DNA from: Cytophagales bacterium | GTDB taxonomy: Bacteria; Bacteroidota; Bacteroidia; Cytophagales; 172606-1 | DNA: 64,000 nt | Reading direction: 5' to 3' | Assembly: GCA_030446715.1 (NCBI GenBank) | Contig: JAUJMU010000003.1 | Span: 596,093 to 660,092, forward strand | Shown here: positions 8,538 through 15,555 of the stretch, in pieces | How the letters are laid out: each line of letters opens with the position of its first letter | Numbering within the stretch: the first letter of the stretch is position 1 | Made by a program: the position numbers and the translations under genes | Notes under the pieces: generated by a model | What the model saw: only the letters and a program-made list of their open reading frames with translations | Database searches by the model: none | What the model was told of the DNA's origin: nothing

Positions 8538-8632
8538 GGCCTATAACGGAGCAAGCCCACCCGCAGCCGAGGCCTCCCAGGCTGGAATGCGGCTGGAGCG
8601 GCCCGGTGGTCGTTGGTGGGCGGTGTTAGCCG
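8538..8632 (-). repeat. attC-like cassette site F
   Basis: On the minus strand it begins CCGGCTAACACCGCCCACC, contains ACCACCGGGCCGCTCCAGCC, and ends GGGCTTGCTCCGTTATAGG. It directly follows the toxin gene at 8628-8905; one frame of that gene ends with the TAA inside the R''-like end. Confidence 0.65.
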
Positions 8633-8905
8633 GTTCTCTGTTTCTTCTTTATATCCAAATCCAGAATCGTGAGCCGTGTTAACTCGCAAAATCACAATCT
8701 CTTGTTCATTTGGAATTTGATATACGATGCGGTATTTCTTCAAAATAAGCTCCCTGACTTTCTTGTTGTTGAATTCAGGTACTACTCTACCCGATTCAGG
8801 ATGATAACTGCTCCATTTTCTCAAAAATCCGGTTGATGAAAGTCGGGCAACTGCGGGAGAATCCTGAGCGATATAAGTTTCGATGCTAGCAACCGGTGTT
8901 CAGAA
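8628..8905 (-). pseudogene. ParE/RelE-family toxin, frameshifted
   Basis: The open part reads ESGRVVPEFNNKKVRELILKKYRIVYQI, then EQEIVILRVNTAHD, the conserved core and C-terminal strand of ParE/RelE-type toxins. The N-terminal part, IETYIAQDSPAVARTFINRIFEK, is in another frame, so one break lies near 8830 and another near the C-terminus. The antitoxin remnant lies just upstream in the same cassette. Such toxins inhibit gyrase or cut mRNA; nothing here decides between these. Confidence 0.7.
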
Positions 8906-9072
8906 AGGCTTATTTTCTCTGACCACTTGGTCTCGAACCGCTGTTTAGCTTCCTGTAATGAGATAGTTCTGTAAGGCGTCTTTCATCCCTTTTCAATTTT
9001 CGATGAAAAGCAGCTTTTCGTTTCGAATCCTGGAAGACTGTCCAATGTTTCTATTACTCTGGTCTTGTTCAT
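8906..9072 (-). pseudogene. Antitoxin gene of the ParE-type pair, frameshifted
   Basis: The ATG at 9072 starts MNKTRVIETLDSLPGFET, and further pieces read SSKIEKGMKDAL and LQEAKQRFETKW. This pattern (MNKxxxIExLxxLP, then a linker and a ...FxxKW end) is typical of small antitoxins that precede ParE toxins in Bacteroidota. The frame breaks after about 30 codons. The assignment relies on position as well as sequence. Confidence 0.5.
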
Positions 9073-9124
9073 AGGTCTTTTGCCTTTTCCCAATATATTG
9101 TCTGCCTTATTTCATTCAATCGAA

Positions 9125-9212
9125 GCTGACCGTGAACCCCCGACGCCGCGAATTTGCGTGAGCCTGCGGTGGAGCGGCCCGGTGGTCGGCGTGTTTGGTG
9201 TATCAAAGCTTT
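9125..9212 (-). repeat. attC-like cassette site G, degenerate
   Basis: On the minus strand it begins ATACACCAAACACGCCGACC, keeps the central ACCACCGGGCCGCTCCACCGC, and ends GGTTCACGGTCAGC. The ends have drifted from the AAC...GTT core seen in other sites. Confidence 0.45.
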
Positions 9213-9261
9213 TACCGAGCGTTGGATGCGTTGAGATCTTCGTTTGGTTTGTCGTTCCGGC

Positions 9262-9426
9262 TTGTTATTTAATCGACTATGTGGGCACAAACCTTCAGGA
9301 TTCTTGGCTGGAAAAGCAAATGTTTCTTTTTCGTCTTGCTGCCAAACGACCCGCTTTTATCATTCGTTGGTCTCAATATGAATCCGCAGCTTACGTTTTT
9401 TGCGCCAAACGTCTTGTTTCTTCGCA
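9262..9426 (-). repeat. ORF-less repeated cassette, copy b
   Basis: It shares CTTGCTGCCAA, TTTTATCATTCGTTG and CGCCAAACGT blocks with copies a and c and ends at site H with CCTATAACGGACC. No reading frame is conserved among the copies. Confidence 0.45.
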
Positions 9427-9521
9427 GCCTATAACGGACCAAGGCCACCCGCTGCAGGGCCCATCAGTTACCCCGTGGGTTAGTTTCCATTGGCGGCGTG
9501 GACAGTCTTGCCAGTAGCCCG
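9427..9521 (-). repeat. attC-like cassette site H
   Basis: The plus strand reads CCTATAACGGACCAAGGCCACCCGCTGCAGGGCC shortened here to its motifs: TATAACGGACCAAGG, CGCTGCAGGGCCCAT. It resembles site L (CGCTGCAAGGGCCCATGAGTT) more than the other sites. Its other end is poorly defined. Confidence 0.45.
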
Positions 9522-9561
9522 GTTCGTGCGTCAGCAATGGGTTGAGCCTCTTTTTTCTGCT
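9522..9561 (-). repeat. Collapsed copy of the ORF-less cassette
   Basis: Only the two ends of the repeated cassette remain: TCAGCAATGGGTTGAGCCTC joined to TTTTTTCTGCTGG. It looks like an internal deletion derivative, 40 bp long. Confidence 0.4.
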
Positions 9562-9670
9562 GGCATATAACGGACCAAGACCACCCCACGCGGCTCGAAG
9601 CTGGCCTTCTTGGCGTCGGCTCTTTCGGCTGGTCGGCGGCCCGGTTGTCGTAGTGGCTGGTGTTATAGGC
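9562..9670 (-). repeat. attC-like cassette site I
   Basis: On the minus strand it begins GGGCCTATAACACCAGCCAC, contains GACAACCGGGCCGCCGACC and GCCGACGCCAAGAAGGCC, and ends GGTCTTGGTCCGTTATATGCC. It is the clearest representative of the long site type. Its left arm GGCCTATAA is complementary to TTATAGGCC at the start of the same cassette in site J. Confidence 0.65.
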
Positions 9671-9888
9671 CCGGCCTTTCCCTTCGAGCGTCGGCAATGA
9701 GTTGAGCCTTTTATTTTTAGTTGGTTTCCGGACTCCTTGCGGCTGACTACTTGGTTACAAACCTCGGTTTTCCGGCTTCGTGGGAAAGCCAATCTTTCCT
9801 TTTTCGGACTTGCTGCCAATCAAACTCGTTTTTATCATTCGTTGTTTGCCGGACTTTCGTTTTCGCCAAACGTGTTTTTTCCTTCGCT
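9671..9888 (-). repeat. ORF-less repeated cassette, copy c
   Basis: This copy shares all blocks with copy a over about 215 bp, but small indels mean that no frame is common to both. The ends are exact complements (TTATAGGCC and GGCCTATAA), so the unit has the form of an intact cassette. Confidence 0.55.
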
Positions 9889-9974
9889 GGCCTATAACGA
9901 AAGCCAACCGGTGAATCGGCTCATGCGTTCACTATCAAACAACGGCGGTGTTAGGCATAGGTGTTATATGCCGG
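9889..9974 (-). repeat. attC-like cassette site J with doubled end
   Basis: On the minus strand two R''-like ends follow each other: GGCATATAACACC and then TATGCCTAACACCGCC. The site ends TTTCGTTATAGGCC. The first end complements the cassette upstream (TTATATGCC in site K). The plus-strand GTTAGGC at the second end fits the integron core consensus GTTRRRY. Confidence 0.55.
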
Positions 9975-10089
9975 CCTTATTCTTTCATCTTTTATCAATA
10001 GAAATCTACATCTAATCAAGGCCTAACTGTGAATTTCTTTTAATTGTTCTCTTGTTAAATGCAGGCCGATTCCCAACCGTCATAGGCTG

Positions 10090-10361
10090 TAACTTACTGC
10101 CAATTCTGCCATACTTGGGTTATCTCTTGTAAGACTTTTTCAGAGGTCTAATCTTGTGGTATATCCTCCACATGGGCCTCAATGGAGTTATTCAGGCTAT
10201 TGAAGATTCTGCCGCCCAATAATTCCAGACCATACTCTTTTAATCTTTTGCAATACCTACTTGAAAGCAGCCTGTTCGCCCAGGTGCATACAAAGCCTGG
10301 TCATTTCATCAGGATGGAAGGAAAATCAAACAGCTTCCTCTGTTCTGATTAGCTTCGACAT
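10090..10361 (-). pseudogene. Decayed cassette gene of unknown function
   Basis: The ATG at 10361 lies close to the cassette 5' end and starts MSKLIRTEEAV. Further pieces in two frames read HPDEMTRLCMHLGEQAAFK and KEYGLELLGGRIFNSLNNSIEAHVEDIPQD, which look like real protein sequence. Stops and frame changes break it at several places. No family is recognised. Confidence 0.4.
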
Positions 10362-10379
10362 AGTTTTTTATTTTTTACT

Positions 10380-10481
10380 GGCATATAACGAATCAAGGCC
10401 ACCCCCCGCAGGGCCTTCTTAGCGTCGGCTCTGCGCTTCGGCTTCGGCGGCCCGGTTGTCGGAGTGGCTGGTGTTGTAGGC
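10380..10481 (-). repeat. attC-like cassette site K
   Basis: On the minus strand it begins TTGCCTACAACACCAGCCAC and ends GGCCTTGATTCGTTATATGCC, with the same interior as sites E and I. The left arm GGTTGCCTACAA is complementary over twelve bases to TTGTAGGCAACC at the start of the cassette in site L, the longest end match in the array. Confidence 0.65.
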
Positions 10482-10681
10482 AACCCTTTCACTTCATTCT
10501 TTTCATTTAATTCGTTAGGGCACGGCTTTCCGTATCCTTTCGGCCTGCGTTCCCACTGTAACGTCTTTATGATTCGGCTGTTGACTGCCTGTGTCACTTT
10601 AATCATCTCAGGCAGCCGTTCATTTTGTTCGTTTGATTTGCCCGCATGATGCCAATCGCCAATCGTTTTATTGTTTCGGTT
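10482..10681 (-). other. Short cassette, coding status unclear
   Basis: The 200-bp unit between sites L and K has a minus-strand frame from 10606 (MIKVTQAVNSRIIKTLQWER...) that reads straight through site K, which speaks against it as a normal gene. Nothing else is recognised. The ends are perfectly complementary, so it has the form of a mobile cassette. Confidence 0.4.
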
Positions 10682-10756
10682 GCCTACAACGGTTGGGCCA
10701 CTCGCTGCAAGGGCCCATGAGTTGGCCCCGTTGGCCCAGCGGCGTTGTTGAGCCGC
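10682..10756 (-). repeat. attC-like cassette site L
   Basis: The plus strand shows TGCCTACAACGG, CGCTGCAAGGGCCCATGAG, GGCCCCGTTGGCCCAGCGG and a GTTGTTGAGC end. The interior can form a GC-rich hairpin. It resembles site H. Confidence 0.5.
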
Positions 10757-10778
10757 TTCAGATAAGCCTCATTCTGCT

Positions 10779-10847
10779 GGCATATAACGGAAAACTCGGC
10801 CGTAAGTCTAAGCGGCCCCGTGACGGGTGTATATTCTCGGCATTCCA
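10779..10847 (-). repeat. attC-like cassette site M, terminal and short
   Basis: It starts with GGCATATAACGG like sites I and K, has a GGCCGTAAGTCTAAGCGGCC hairpin, and ends near GGGTGTATATTC. It is the last site before the core gene glpD and may mark the array edge. Confidence 0.45.
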
Positions 10848-11324
10848 TCTTTGCTTGGATATTATCTCGGGAGACGACGAGACTTCCCCCTTCTTTCTTT
10901 TGAGCGCGGTGGCCTTTCTTTCAGCCGCTCATACAATAAATATCAAATTAAGCATATTCTTCATCTCATTGGATATTATCTAGAGAGCCATCAACTGGCC
11001 ACGGCTTTTCCTCCAAGTACCAGAATCCTGATGCCATTTTGTTCTTAATATTGCCTCAACATTAGGATAAACGACATATGTCGTTTATCCCCTCTATACC
11101 TACAACCTACTATTTTACAGCCGGAACTGCAACCCGCACCCGTTTTTAATTTTTAACAGATAACAAGGATAATCATACGGGATGAAAGGTATTTATTTCG
11201 GGCTCCCGGAAAATAAACACCCCCACCTTCCGGGGCAGTTTACAGGTGAAGCAGGCTTTCTGATTGTCACTGAATGTTTCCGGCTTTTGTTACGTTTACA
11301 CCAGGACTCCGCTCCTGAATCCCT
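10848..11324. other. Array-to-core boundary region without a recognised gene
   Basis: The stretch contains an 18-base near-exact direct repeat, TTGGATATTATCT followed by (A/C)G(A/G)GAG, at 10856 and 10971, and the perfect palindrome at 11065-11090. A minus-strand frame of 23 codons starting at 11034 (MASGFWYLEEKPW) may be a gene remnant. The bases before glpD hold no convincing promoter that I can name. Confidence 0.4.
11065..11090. repeat. Perfect 26-bp palindrome without loop
   Basis: The half-site GGATAAACGACAT is followed immediately by its complement. There is no spacer and no T-run, so it is unlike an intrinsic terminator and more like a dimer-binding operator or a recombination site. 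It lies between the cassette array and glpD, 235 bp before the glpD start. Confidence 0.7.
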
Positions 11325-12992
11325 ATGATCCACGCATTTTCAGCCCGGCAGCGGCCGGGTATTATCAAGGCTTTCCAGACCTCGCCCCTTGACCTGCTTG
11401 TCATCGGCGGGGGCATCACCGGCGCGGGCATCCTGCTCGATGCCCAGGCGCGGGGCATGAGGGCCGGGCTCGTGGAAATGCAGGACTTTGCCGCCGGCAC
11501 CTCCAGCCGGTCCACCAAACTGGTTCACGGTGGGCTGCGGTACCTCAAACAGCTTGAATTAAAACTGGTCGCGGAGGTTGGCCGCGAACGGGCCATTGTC
11601 TACCGCAACGCCCCGCACGTGACGCATCCCGTCCCGATGCTGCTGCCCCTCACCAAAGGCGGCTCCTTGCGGAAGTGGGAGGCGGCGCTGGCCCTCACCG
11701 TGTACGATTTTCTGGCTGGCGTAAAACCGGCCGAACGCCGCCGGATGTTGTCTGCCGCCGAAACACTCCGGCAGGAGCCCCTGCTCGATCCGCAGGACCT
11801 CACCGGTAGTGCCCTGTACTACGAATACCGCACCGACGATGCCCGGCTTACGCTCGAAATCCTCAAGGCAGCCGTGAGACGCAGGGCGCTGGCCCTCAAT
11901 TATACCCGGGCTACGGGCTTTCTGTACGAAAAGGGCAAAATTTCCGGCATAGTGGTCAGTGATGGCCGCACCGGACAAACTTCTGGGATCATGGCCCGGC
12001 AGGTGGTCAACGCCGCCGGTCCGTGGGTGGATCAGGTGGACGTGATGAATGATGCGGCCCGGGGCGATAAGCTGTTTCTGACGAAAGGCGTACACCTGGT
12101 GGTGGACGGCTCCCGGCTGCCCGTCCGGCAGGCAGCCTACTTTGACACCTCCGACGGCCGCATGATCTTTGCCATTCCGCGGGAAGGAAAAACCTACATC
12201 GGCACCACCGATACCCCCTACCACGGGGATATGGCCCGGCCCCCTGTAACGGAAGACGACACCCGTTACCTGTTGCAGTCGGTAAACCGCACCTTCCCTT
12301 CCGTAAAACTCCGGTCCGGCGACGTGGAATCGGCGTGGGCGGGGCTTCGGCCGCTGATCCGGCAGAAGGGCAAAGGTCCCGGCGAGATTTCCCGCAAGGA
12401 TGAGATCTTCTCTTACCCCTCCGGGCTGTTATCCATTGCCGGGGGCAAACTGACCGGCTACCGCAAAATGGCCTCCCGCATCGTGGATCTGGTAGCCCGG
12501 CGGCTTGGGCAGACAGACGGAAAATCTTTTGATTCTTGCACCACCCACCGGATCACTCTTTCGGGAGGAGATACCGGCGGCATGGACATTGAAGCATTTG
12601 TGCGCCTGAACACGGAACTGGGCGTGCAGCATGGCCTCGATGAGACGGAAGCGGCCCGGCTGTCAAGGCTGTACGGCAGCAACGCGGCTCAGATATTCGC
12701 TTTCCTGAATGAGTTATCCGGAGAGAACCGGCAATCCGGACTACCGGCCGGATTGCTGGCGCAGGTGCGGTACGGTCTGGAAGCTGAGATGGTGACCAGT
12801 CCCGCAGACTTTTTCATCCGCCGGACGGGTGCGCTTTACTTTAATATCAGCTGGGTCCGGCAGTACTGGGAAGCGGTGTGGCTGTACATGCAGACGTACT
12901 TCGGGTGGTCGTACGAAGAGGCGCAGACTTACCGCCGCGAAATGCTGACCGAACTGGAAGCCACTTCTTCCCTTGCGCTGCAGCCCGACTGA
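11325..12992 (+). CDS. glpD: Aerobic glycerol-3-phosphate dehydrogenase
   Basis: This FAD enzyme oxidises glycerol 3-phosphate to dihydroxyacetone phosphate and passes electrons to the quinone pool at the inner membrane. At residues 26-35 is the dinucleotide-binding motif VIGGGITGAG, followed by the family signatures GTSSRSTKLVHGGLRYL and, later, WAGLRPLIR and SIAGGKLTGYRKMA. The C-terminal part matches the helical DAO_C domain. At 555 residues it has normal length and no frame break. It is the first intact core gene after the cassette island. No glpK or glpF is next to it. Confidence 0.93.
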   Translation: MIHAFSARQRPGIIKAFQTSPLDLLVIGGGITGAGILLDAQARGMRAGLVEMQDFAAGTSSRSTKLVHGGLRYLKQLELKLVAEVGRERAIVYRNAPHVTHPVPMLLPLTKGGSLRKWEAALALTVYDFLAGVKPAERRRMLSAAETLRQEPLLDPQDLTGSALYYEYRTDDARLTLEILKAAVRRRALALNYTRATGFLYEKGKISGIVVSDGRTGQTSGIMARQVVNAAGPWVDQVDVMNDAARGDKLFLTKGVHLVVDGSRLPVRQAAYFDTSDGRMIFAIPREGKTYIGTTDTPYHGDMARPPVTEDDTRYLLQSVNRTFPSVKLRSGDVESAWAGLRPLIRQKGKGPGEISRKDEIFSYPSGLLSIAGGKLTGYRKMASRIVDLVARRLGQTDGKSFDSCTTHRITLSGGDTGGMDIEAFVRLNTELGVQHGLDETEAARLSRLYGSNAAQIFAFLNELSGENRQSGLPAGLLAQVRYGLEAEMVTSPADFFIRRTGALYFNISWVRQYWEAVWLYMQTYFGWSYEEAQTYRREMLTELEATSSLALQPD

Positions 12993-12993
12993 A

Positions 12994-13180
12994 TACATTG
13001 TTAAGAAAGTAAGTTTATAAAACCCTGTCCCTCCTCCCGGTGTCATTCCCGGAGGGAATCTTGTCAGAATTGGTAATGATGGACTAATACCAATAAGATT
13101 GGCTTCGCCGGGCTGCGGTTCCCTGCGGGAATGACAGTGAGGAAACAGGGCTGAAAAGTAACAACTTACTTAACAGTGTA
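12994..13180. repeat. MITE-like inverted-repeat element
   Basis: Two nested pairs of inverted arms are seen. The outer ends are TACATTGTTAAG and, complemented, TACACTGTTAAG. The inner arms, about 35 bases each, run from CCCTGTCCCTCC to GTCATTCCCGGAGGGAA on the left and match GTTCCCTGCGGGAATGAC...AACAGGG on the right. It contains no ORF. It begins two bases after the glpD stop codon and could act as its terminator. Confidence 0.6.
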
Positions 13181-13423
13181 CTGCAAGGCAGGCAGTGGCA
13201 GGTGCTGAGTTAATGAGTTGCGGAGTTAGGGGGTTAGGGCTGTACCTCTGCTGCCTGCTGCCACTGCTACAACTCAATAACTCAATAACCAATTAACTCA
13301 CTAACCCCGCACTATACCCGGCCTTCAGGCAATTATTCTTAAAATTTTTGGGCTTATCACTGGCATTCCTCCTCCGGGTTCACTAATTTTTAGGTACAAA
13401 TCCGGGTTTAACTGTTTCCAGAC
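13181..13423. other. Intergenic region with GAGTTA-type low-complexity arms
   Basis: The left part holds GGCAGGCAGTGGCAGG and GAGTTAATGAGTTGCGGAG; the right part holds their rough complements (CTGCCTGCTGCCACTGC, AACTCAATAACTCAATAACC). They can pair into a long imperfect stem. No gene is seen. Confidence 0.45.
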
Positions 13424-14119
13424 ATGCGTTTACTATCCGTAATCATACTGGTGATGTCTGTCTTTCCGCATTCTGCACTGGCCCAGCGGGTTCAGAAGAC
13501 AGTGATCATCCACAACGGCTACGAAGCAAACAAACTGGTCCGCAACCATACGGTCGTTCACTACTATCACTTTTCCCGCGAAAAAGTGGAAGGCCTGGTC
13601 ACCGTCGACAAGGTAGTGGAATTAGCAGTTAACCGGATGGAGCCGGAATACTCGACCCTGGTGGAAACAGATACCCTTTTTACCTTTTCGGGCACGATCC
13701 GGCGGGGCAAAATGACCGGGGTTTTTCCTTCTTTCCCCCCCGGCAACCTGTTTTTTGCCCATACCTGGCTCAACGGTGAAAAAACCGGTCCTTTCCGGGG
13801 GTATTACCACCCGGGGCAATTGTACAGCGAAGGGGTGCTGCTCGATGGAGTCAAAATGGGACCTTACCGCCAGTATTACGCCAATGGCCAACTGGCCCTG
13901 TCACAAAATTTTCTCGACCTGAGCGAGAACGTATTCCACCATGAGGAGTTTTACATTAACGGCAATGTCCATCACCGCGGGTATTTTCATTCGGGCAACA
14001 AGGTGAATGAATGGCAGTACTTCGACCGGGACGGTCTGCTCAGCAAAACGGAATATTATAACAAATACGGACGTCTGAAGCGGATTAAGGATACGGAATC
14101 AGGCCAGCCATCGAGATGA
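13424..14119 (+). CDS. Secreted MORN/YwqK-like repeat protein
   Basis: The protein has 231 residues with an N-terminal signal peptide (MRLLSVIILVMSVFPHSALAQ, cleavage after Ala). The rest has repeats of the MORN-variant type: NGEKTGPFRGYYHPGQLYSEG, then DGVKMGPYRQYYANGQL, INGNVHHRGYFHSGNKVNEW and FDRDGLLSKTEYYN. Such repeats are common in exported Bacteroidota proteins, often called YwqK-family antitoxins, though a true antitoxin role is unproven. The gene converges on the next gene with 12 bases between stops. Confidence 0.75.
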   Translation: MRLLSVIILVMSVFPHSALAQRVQKTVIIHNGYEANKLVRNHTVVHYYHFSREKVEGLVTVDKVVELAVNRMEPEYSTLVETDTLFTFSGTIRRGKMTGVFPSFPPGNLFFAHTWLNGEKTGPFRGYYHPGQLYSEGVLLDGVKMGPYRQYYANGQLALSQNFLDLSENVFHHEEFYINGNVHHRGYFHSGNKVNEWQYFDRDGLLSKTEYYNKYGRLKRIKDTESGQPSR

Positions 14120-14131
14120 GCCCGGTGACTG

Positions 14132-14791
14132 TTAATGCTGCCCGGCCTGTGCGCTGATTGTTGAGTCTATCTCCTTGGCTTTTAGCACATTGTAATGGTT
14201 GATCAGCCTGAACTTACCGGTCAGCGTATGCGGATTGATCCGGTAGTCGTCCGTGAATTTTTTCATCTCCTCGCCGAATCCGCCTTTCATCACCGGCCAT
14301 ATTTTCCCGCGGAAGTTGCGCATGTTTACCAGCTTTCCCTCCGTGTACACGTACCACGTATAACCAGAAAGCTGAAAGGCAAGATCATTGTCTTCGGCGG
14401 GCATCAGATTGACGGGCACCCCAACTCCCACCATCTGGTTGGGCCTGCGGATCAGCTTGAACGAGCCATCCACGATTACCTCGTAGAAAGTCCGGGCCGG
14501 ACGTCCTTTTTGCCCCGGTACCGGTATGGCTTCAAAGTACCGGATTGCGTTCAGCTGCGGATCGAAAAACGAGAACGACCGGAGCAGGTGGGTGCTGTAG
14601 GTATAGATGCGTCCACTCTGGCGGTACTGCACCACGTCGGCACGCCAGTCGTAGCGGACTTCTCCCTGCATGGCAGACTGGCTGTTGAACACAACCTCAC
14701 CGGTATTCCAGCCTGCTTCCCCGGCAGTTGCCAGGCAGGTCGCAAAAGTAAGATATATAAATAGGGTGCAAAAAATTCTCATAATATTCAA
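14132..14791 (-). CDS. Exported hypothetical protein
   Basis: The protein has 219 residues, starting with a signal peptide (MNIMRIFCTLFIYLTFATCLATA, then GEAGWNTGEVVF). The mature part has a short-strand pattern (WRADVVQYRQSGRIYTYS, then FYEVIVDGSFKLIRRPNQ, and YTWYVYTEGKLVNMRNF) but no motif that I recognise with certainty. A C-terminal HYNVLKAKEID stretch is helical. It resembles secreted or outer-membrane-associated proteins of Cytophagales that are annotated only as hypothetical. No enzymatic residues stand out. Confidence 0.65.
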   Translation of the reverse strand: MNIMRIFCTLFIYLTFATCLATAGEAGWNTGEVVFNSQSAMQGEVRYDWRADVVQYRQSGRIYTYSTHLLRSFSFFDPQLNAIRYFEAIPVPGQKGRPARTFYEVIVDGSFKLIRRPNQMVGVGVPVNLMPAEDNDLAFQLSGYTWYVYTEGKLVNMRNFRGKIWPVMKGGFGEEMKKFTDDYRINPHTLTGKFRLINHYNVLKAKEIDSTISAQAGQH

Positions 14792-14930
14792 ACTTATTTA
14801 CAATAACGGAATAAGTTCGCCTAAGTTTTGAGAAATTATTACGGAAGGCAGTTAAGGTGGATTAAAGCGCAGATCGCCCGAAGCAAACTTTTCATTACTG
14901 CGTGCTAATGCAAACCGGAGGTTTGAAAAT
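14792..14930. other. Upstream region of the minus-strand gene
   Basis: The stretch is AT-rich near the gene start (ATTATTTACAATAACGG) and probably carries its promoter. A clear TAnnTTTG element is not found. Confidence 0.3.
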
Positions 14931-15064
14931 AAAAAGCACGAAGCATAGCTTCACGCTATCGGAAGGAGGCATCGCGCAGGAGCGGCCATGTTGCAGCCCT
15001 GCACCGCACCTGCCGGGTGCACCTGCCGGGTACCGATGGCGCGAAGTTTTACTTCGTACTTTTC
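14931..15064. repeat. Long inverted repeat with GC-rich centre
   Basis: The arms are 14931-14962 and 15033-15064. The left reads AAAAAGCACGAAGCATAGC..., the right complements to GAAAAGTACGAAGTAAAAC..., with about 24 of 32 positions equal, mostly paired by compensating differences. In the centre a 13-base unit, GCACCTGCCGGGT, occurs twice in tandem (15006-15031). There is no ORF. It may be a REP-like element or an RNA hairpin. Confidence 0.55.
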
Positions 15065-15484
15065 ATGGGCTCCGTTACAATCAAGACGAAGTCATGATGT
15101 ATTGACATGTAATTGGATTACATCCTTAAGATCAGATTCAGAAAACCTTTCAGCTAAAAACAACCATGAGTTAAATGATTAGATTTGTTATAAGTTGATT
15201 TACTGCACGTTAATAAAAATAAATATTTTTCTTAGTGCCCTTTGCGCCTTTCTCCCGGCGTTCTTTGCGGGAAACCCAGTTGTTTTTCTCACGCAAAGGG
15301 CGCCAGGGATGACGCAAAGCCCGCAAAATTGAACGCTTAACACTTAAGGCATTGAATATCAACTTATAGTAAGTCTACTATACGAATCGGGAGTTGAAAA
15401 TGTCGCCTTCTGTATAGAACTCACAATTTGAGATCGCGCAGCTACTTTCATCTTGTTAAAGCCCTTACTGCCGGCTTACTGGCA
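15065..15484. repeat. Intergenic region with a second imperfect inverted repeat
   Basis: Around 15235-15327 the segments GCCCTTTGCGCCTTTCTCCC and its approximate complement ACGCAAAGGGCGCCAGGGATGA face each other across GAAACCCAGTTG. Such TTTGCG repeats are dispersed noncoding elements in many Bacteroidota genomes. The rest (15065-15230, 15330-15484) holds nothing that I recognise. Confidence 0.5.
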
Positions 15485-15514
15485 ATAAGAAAGCCGGACT
15501 CTTCTGAGCCCGGC
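15485..15514 (-). terminator. Rho-independent terminator of the glucuronate operon
   Basis: On the minus strand the stem is GCCGG-G-CTC, loop AGAA, GAG-T-CCGGC, followed by TTTCTT. It lies 42 bases after the stop codon of the transporter gene, the last gene of the operon. Confidence 0.65.
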
Positions 15515-15525
15515 CGGTACTTAAT

Positions 15526-15549
15526 GCATATATTCTCAATTCTCAATTC
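15526..15549. repeat. Heptanucleotide tandem repeat (CTCAATT)
   Basis: Two exact copies and one partial copy of the unit CTCAATT lie just after the stop codon of the hexuronate transporter gene, between the gene and its terminator hairpin. Confidence 0.7.
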
Positions 15550-15555
15550 TCACTC

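Noticed and set aside
9391..9819. A 142-codon minus-strand frame in the cassette array
   Set aside because: It reads through two attC-like sites and parts of the ORF-less cassette; the other copies do not keep this frame.
2516..10847. CRISPR array as an explanation for the regularly spaced repeats
   Set aside because: Repeats are 70-110 bp, imperfect and spaced by 40-830 bp units of differing length, many with genes; no cas genes are present.
13424..14119. Calling the MORN-type protein a toxin-antitoxin component
   Set aside because: It has a signal peptide and no toxin neighbour; the family name YwqK antitoxin is not evidence of such a role here.
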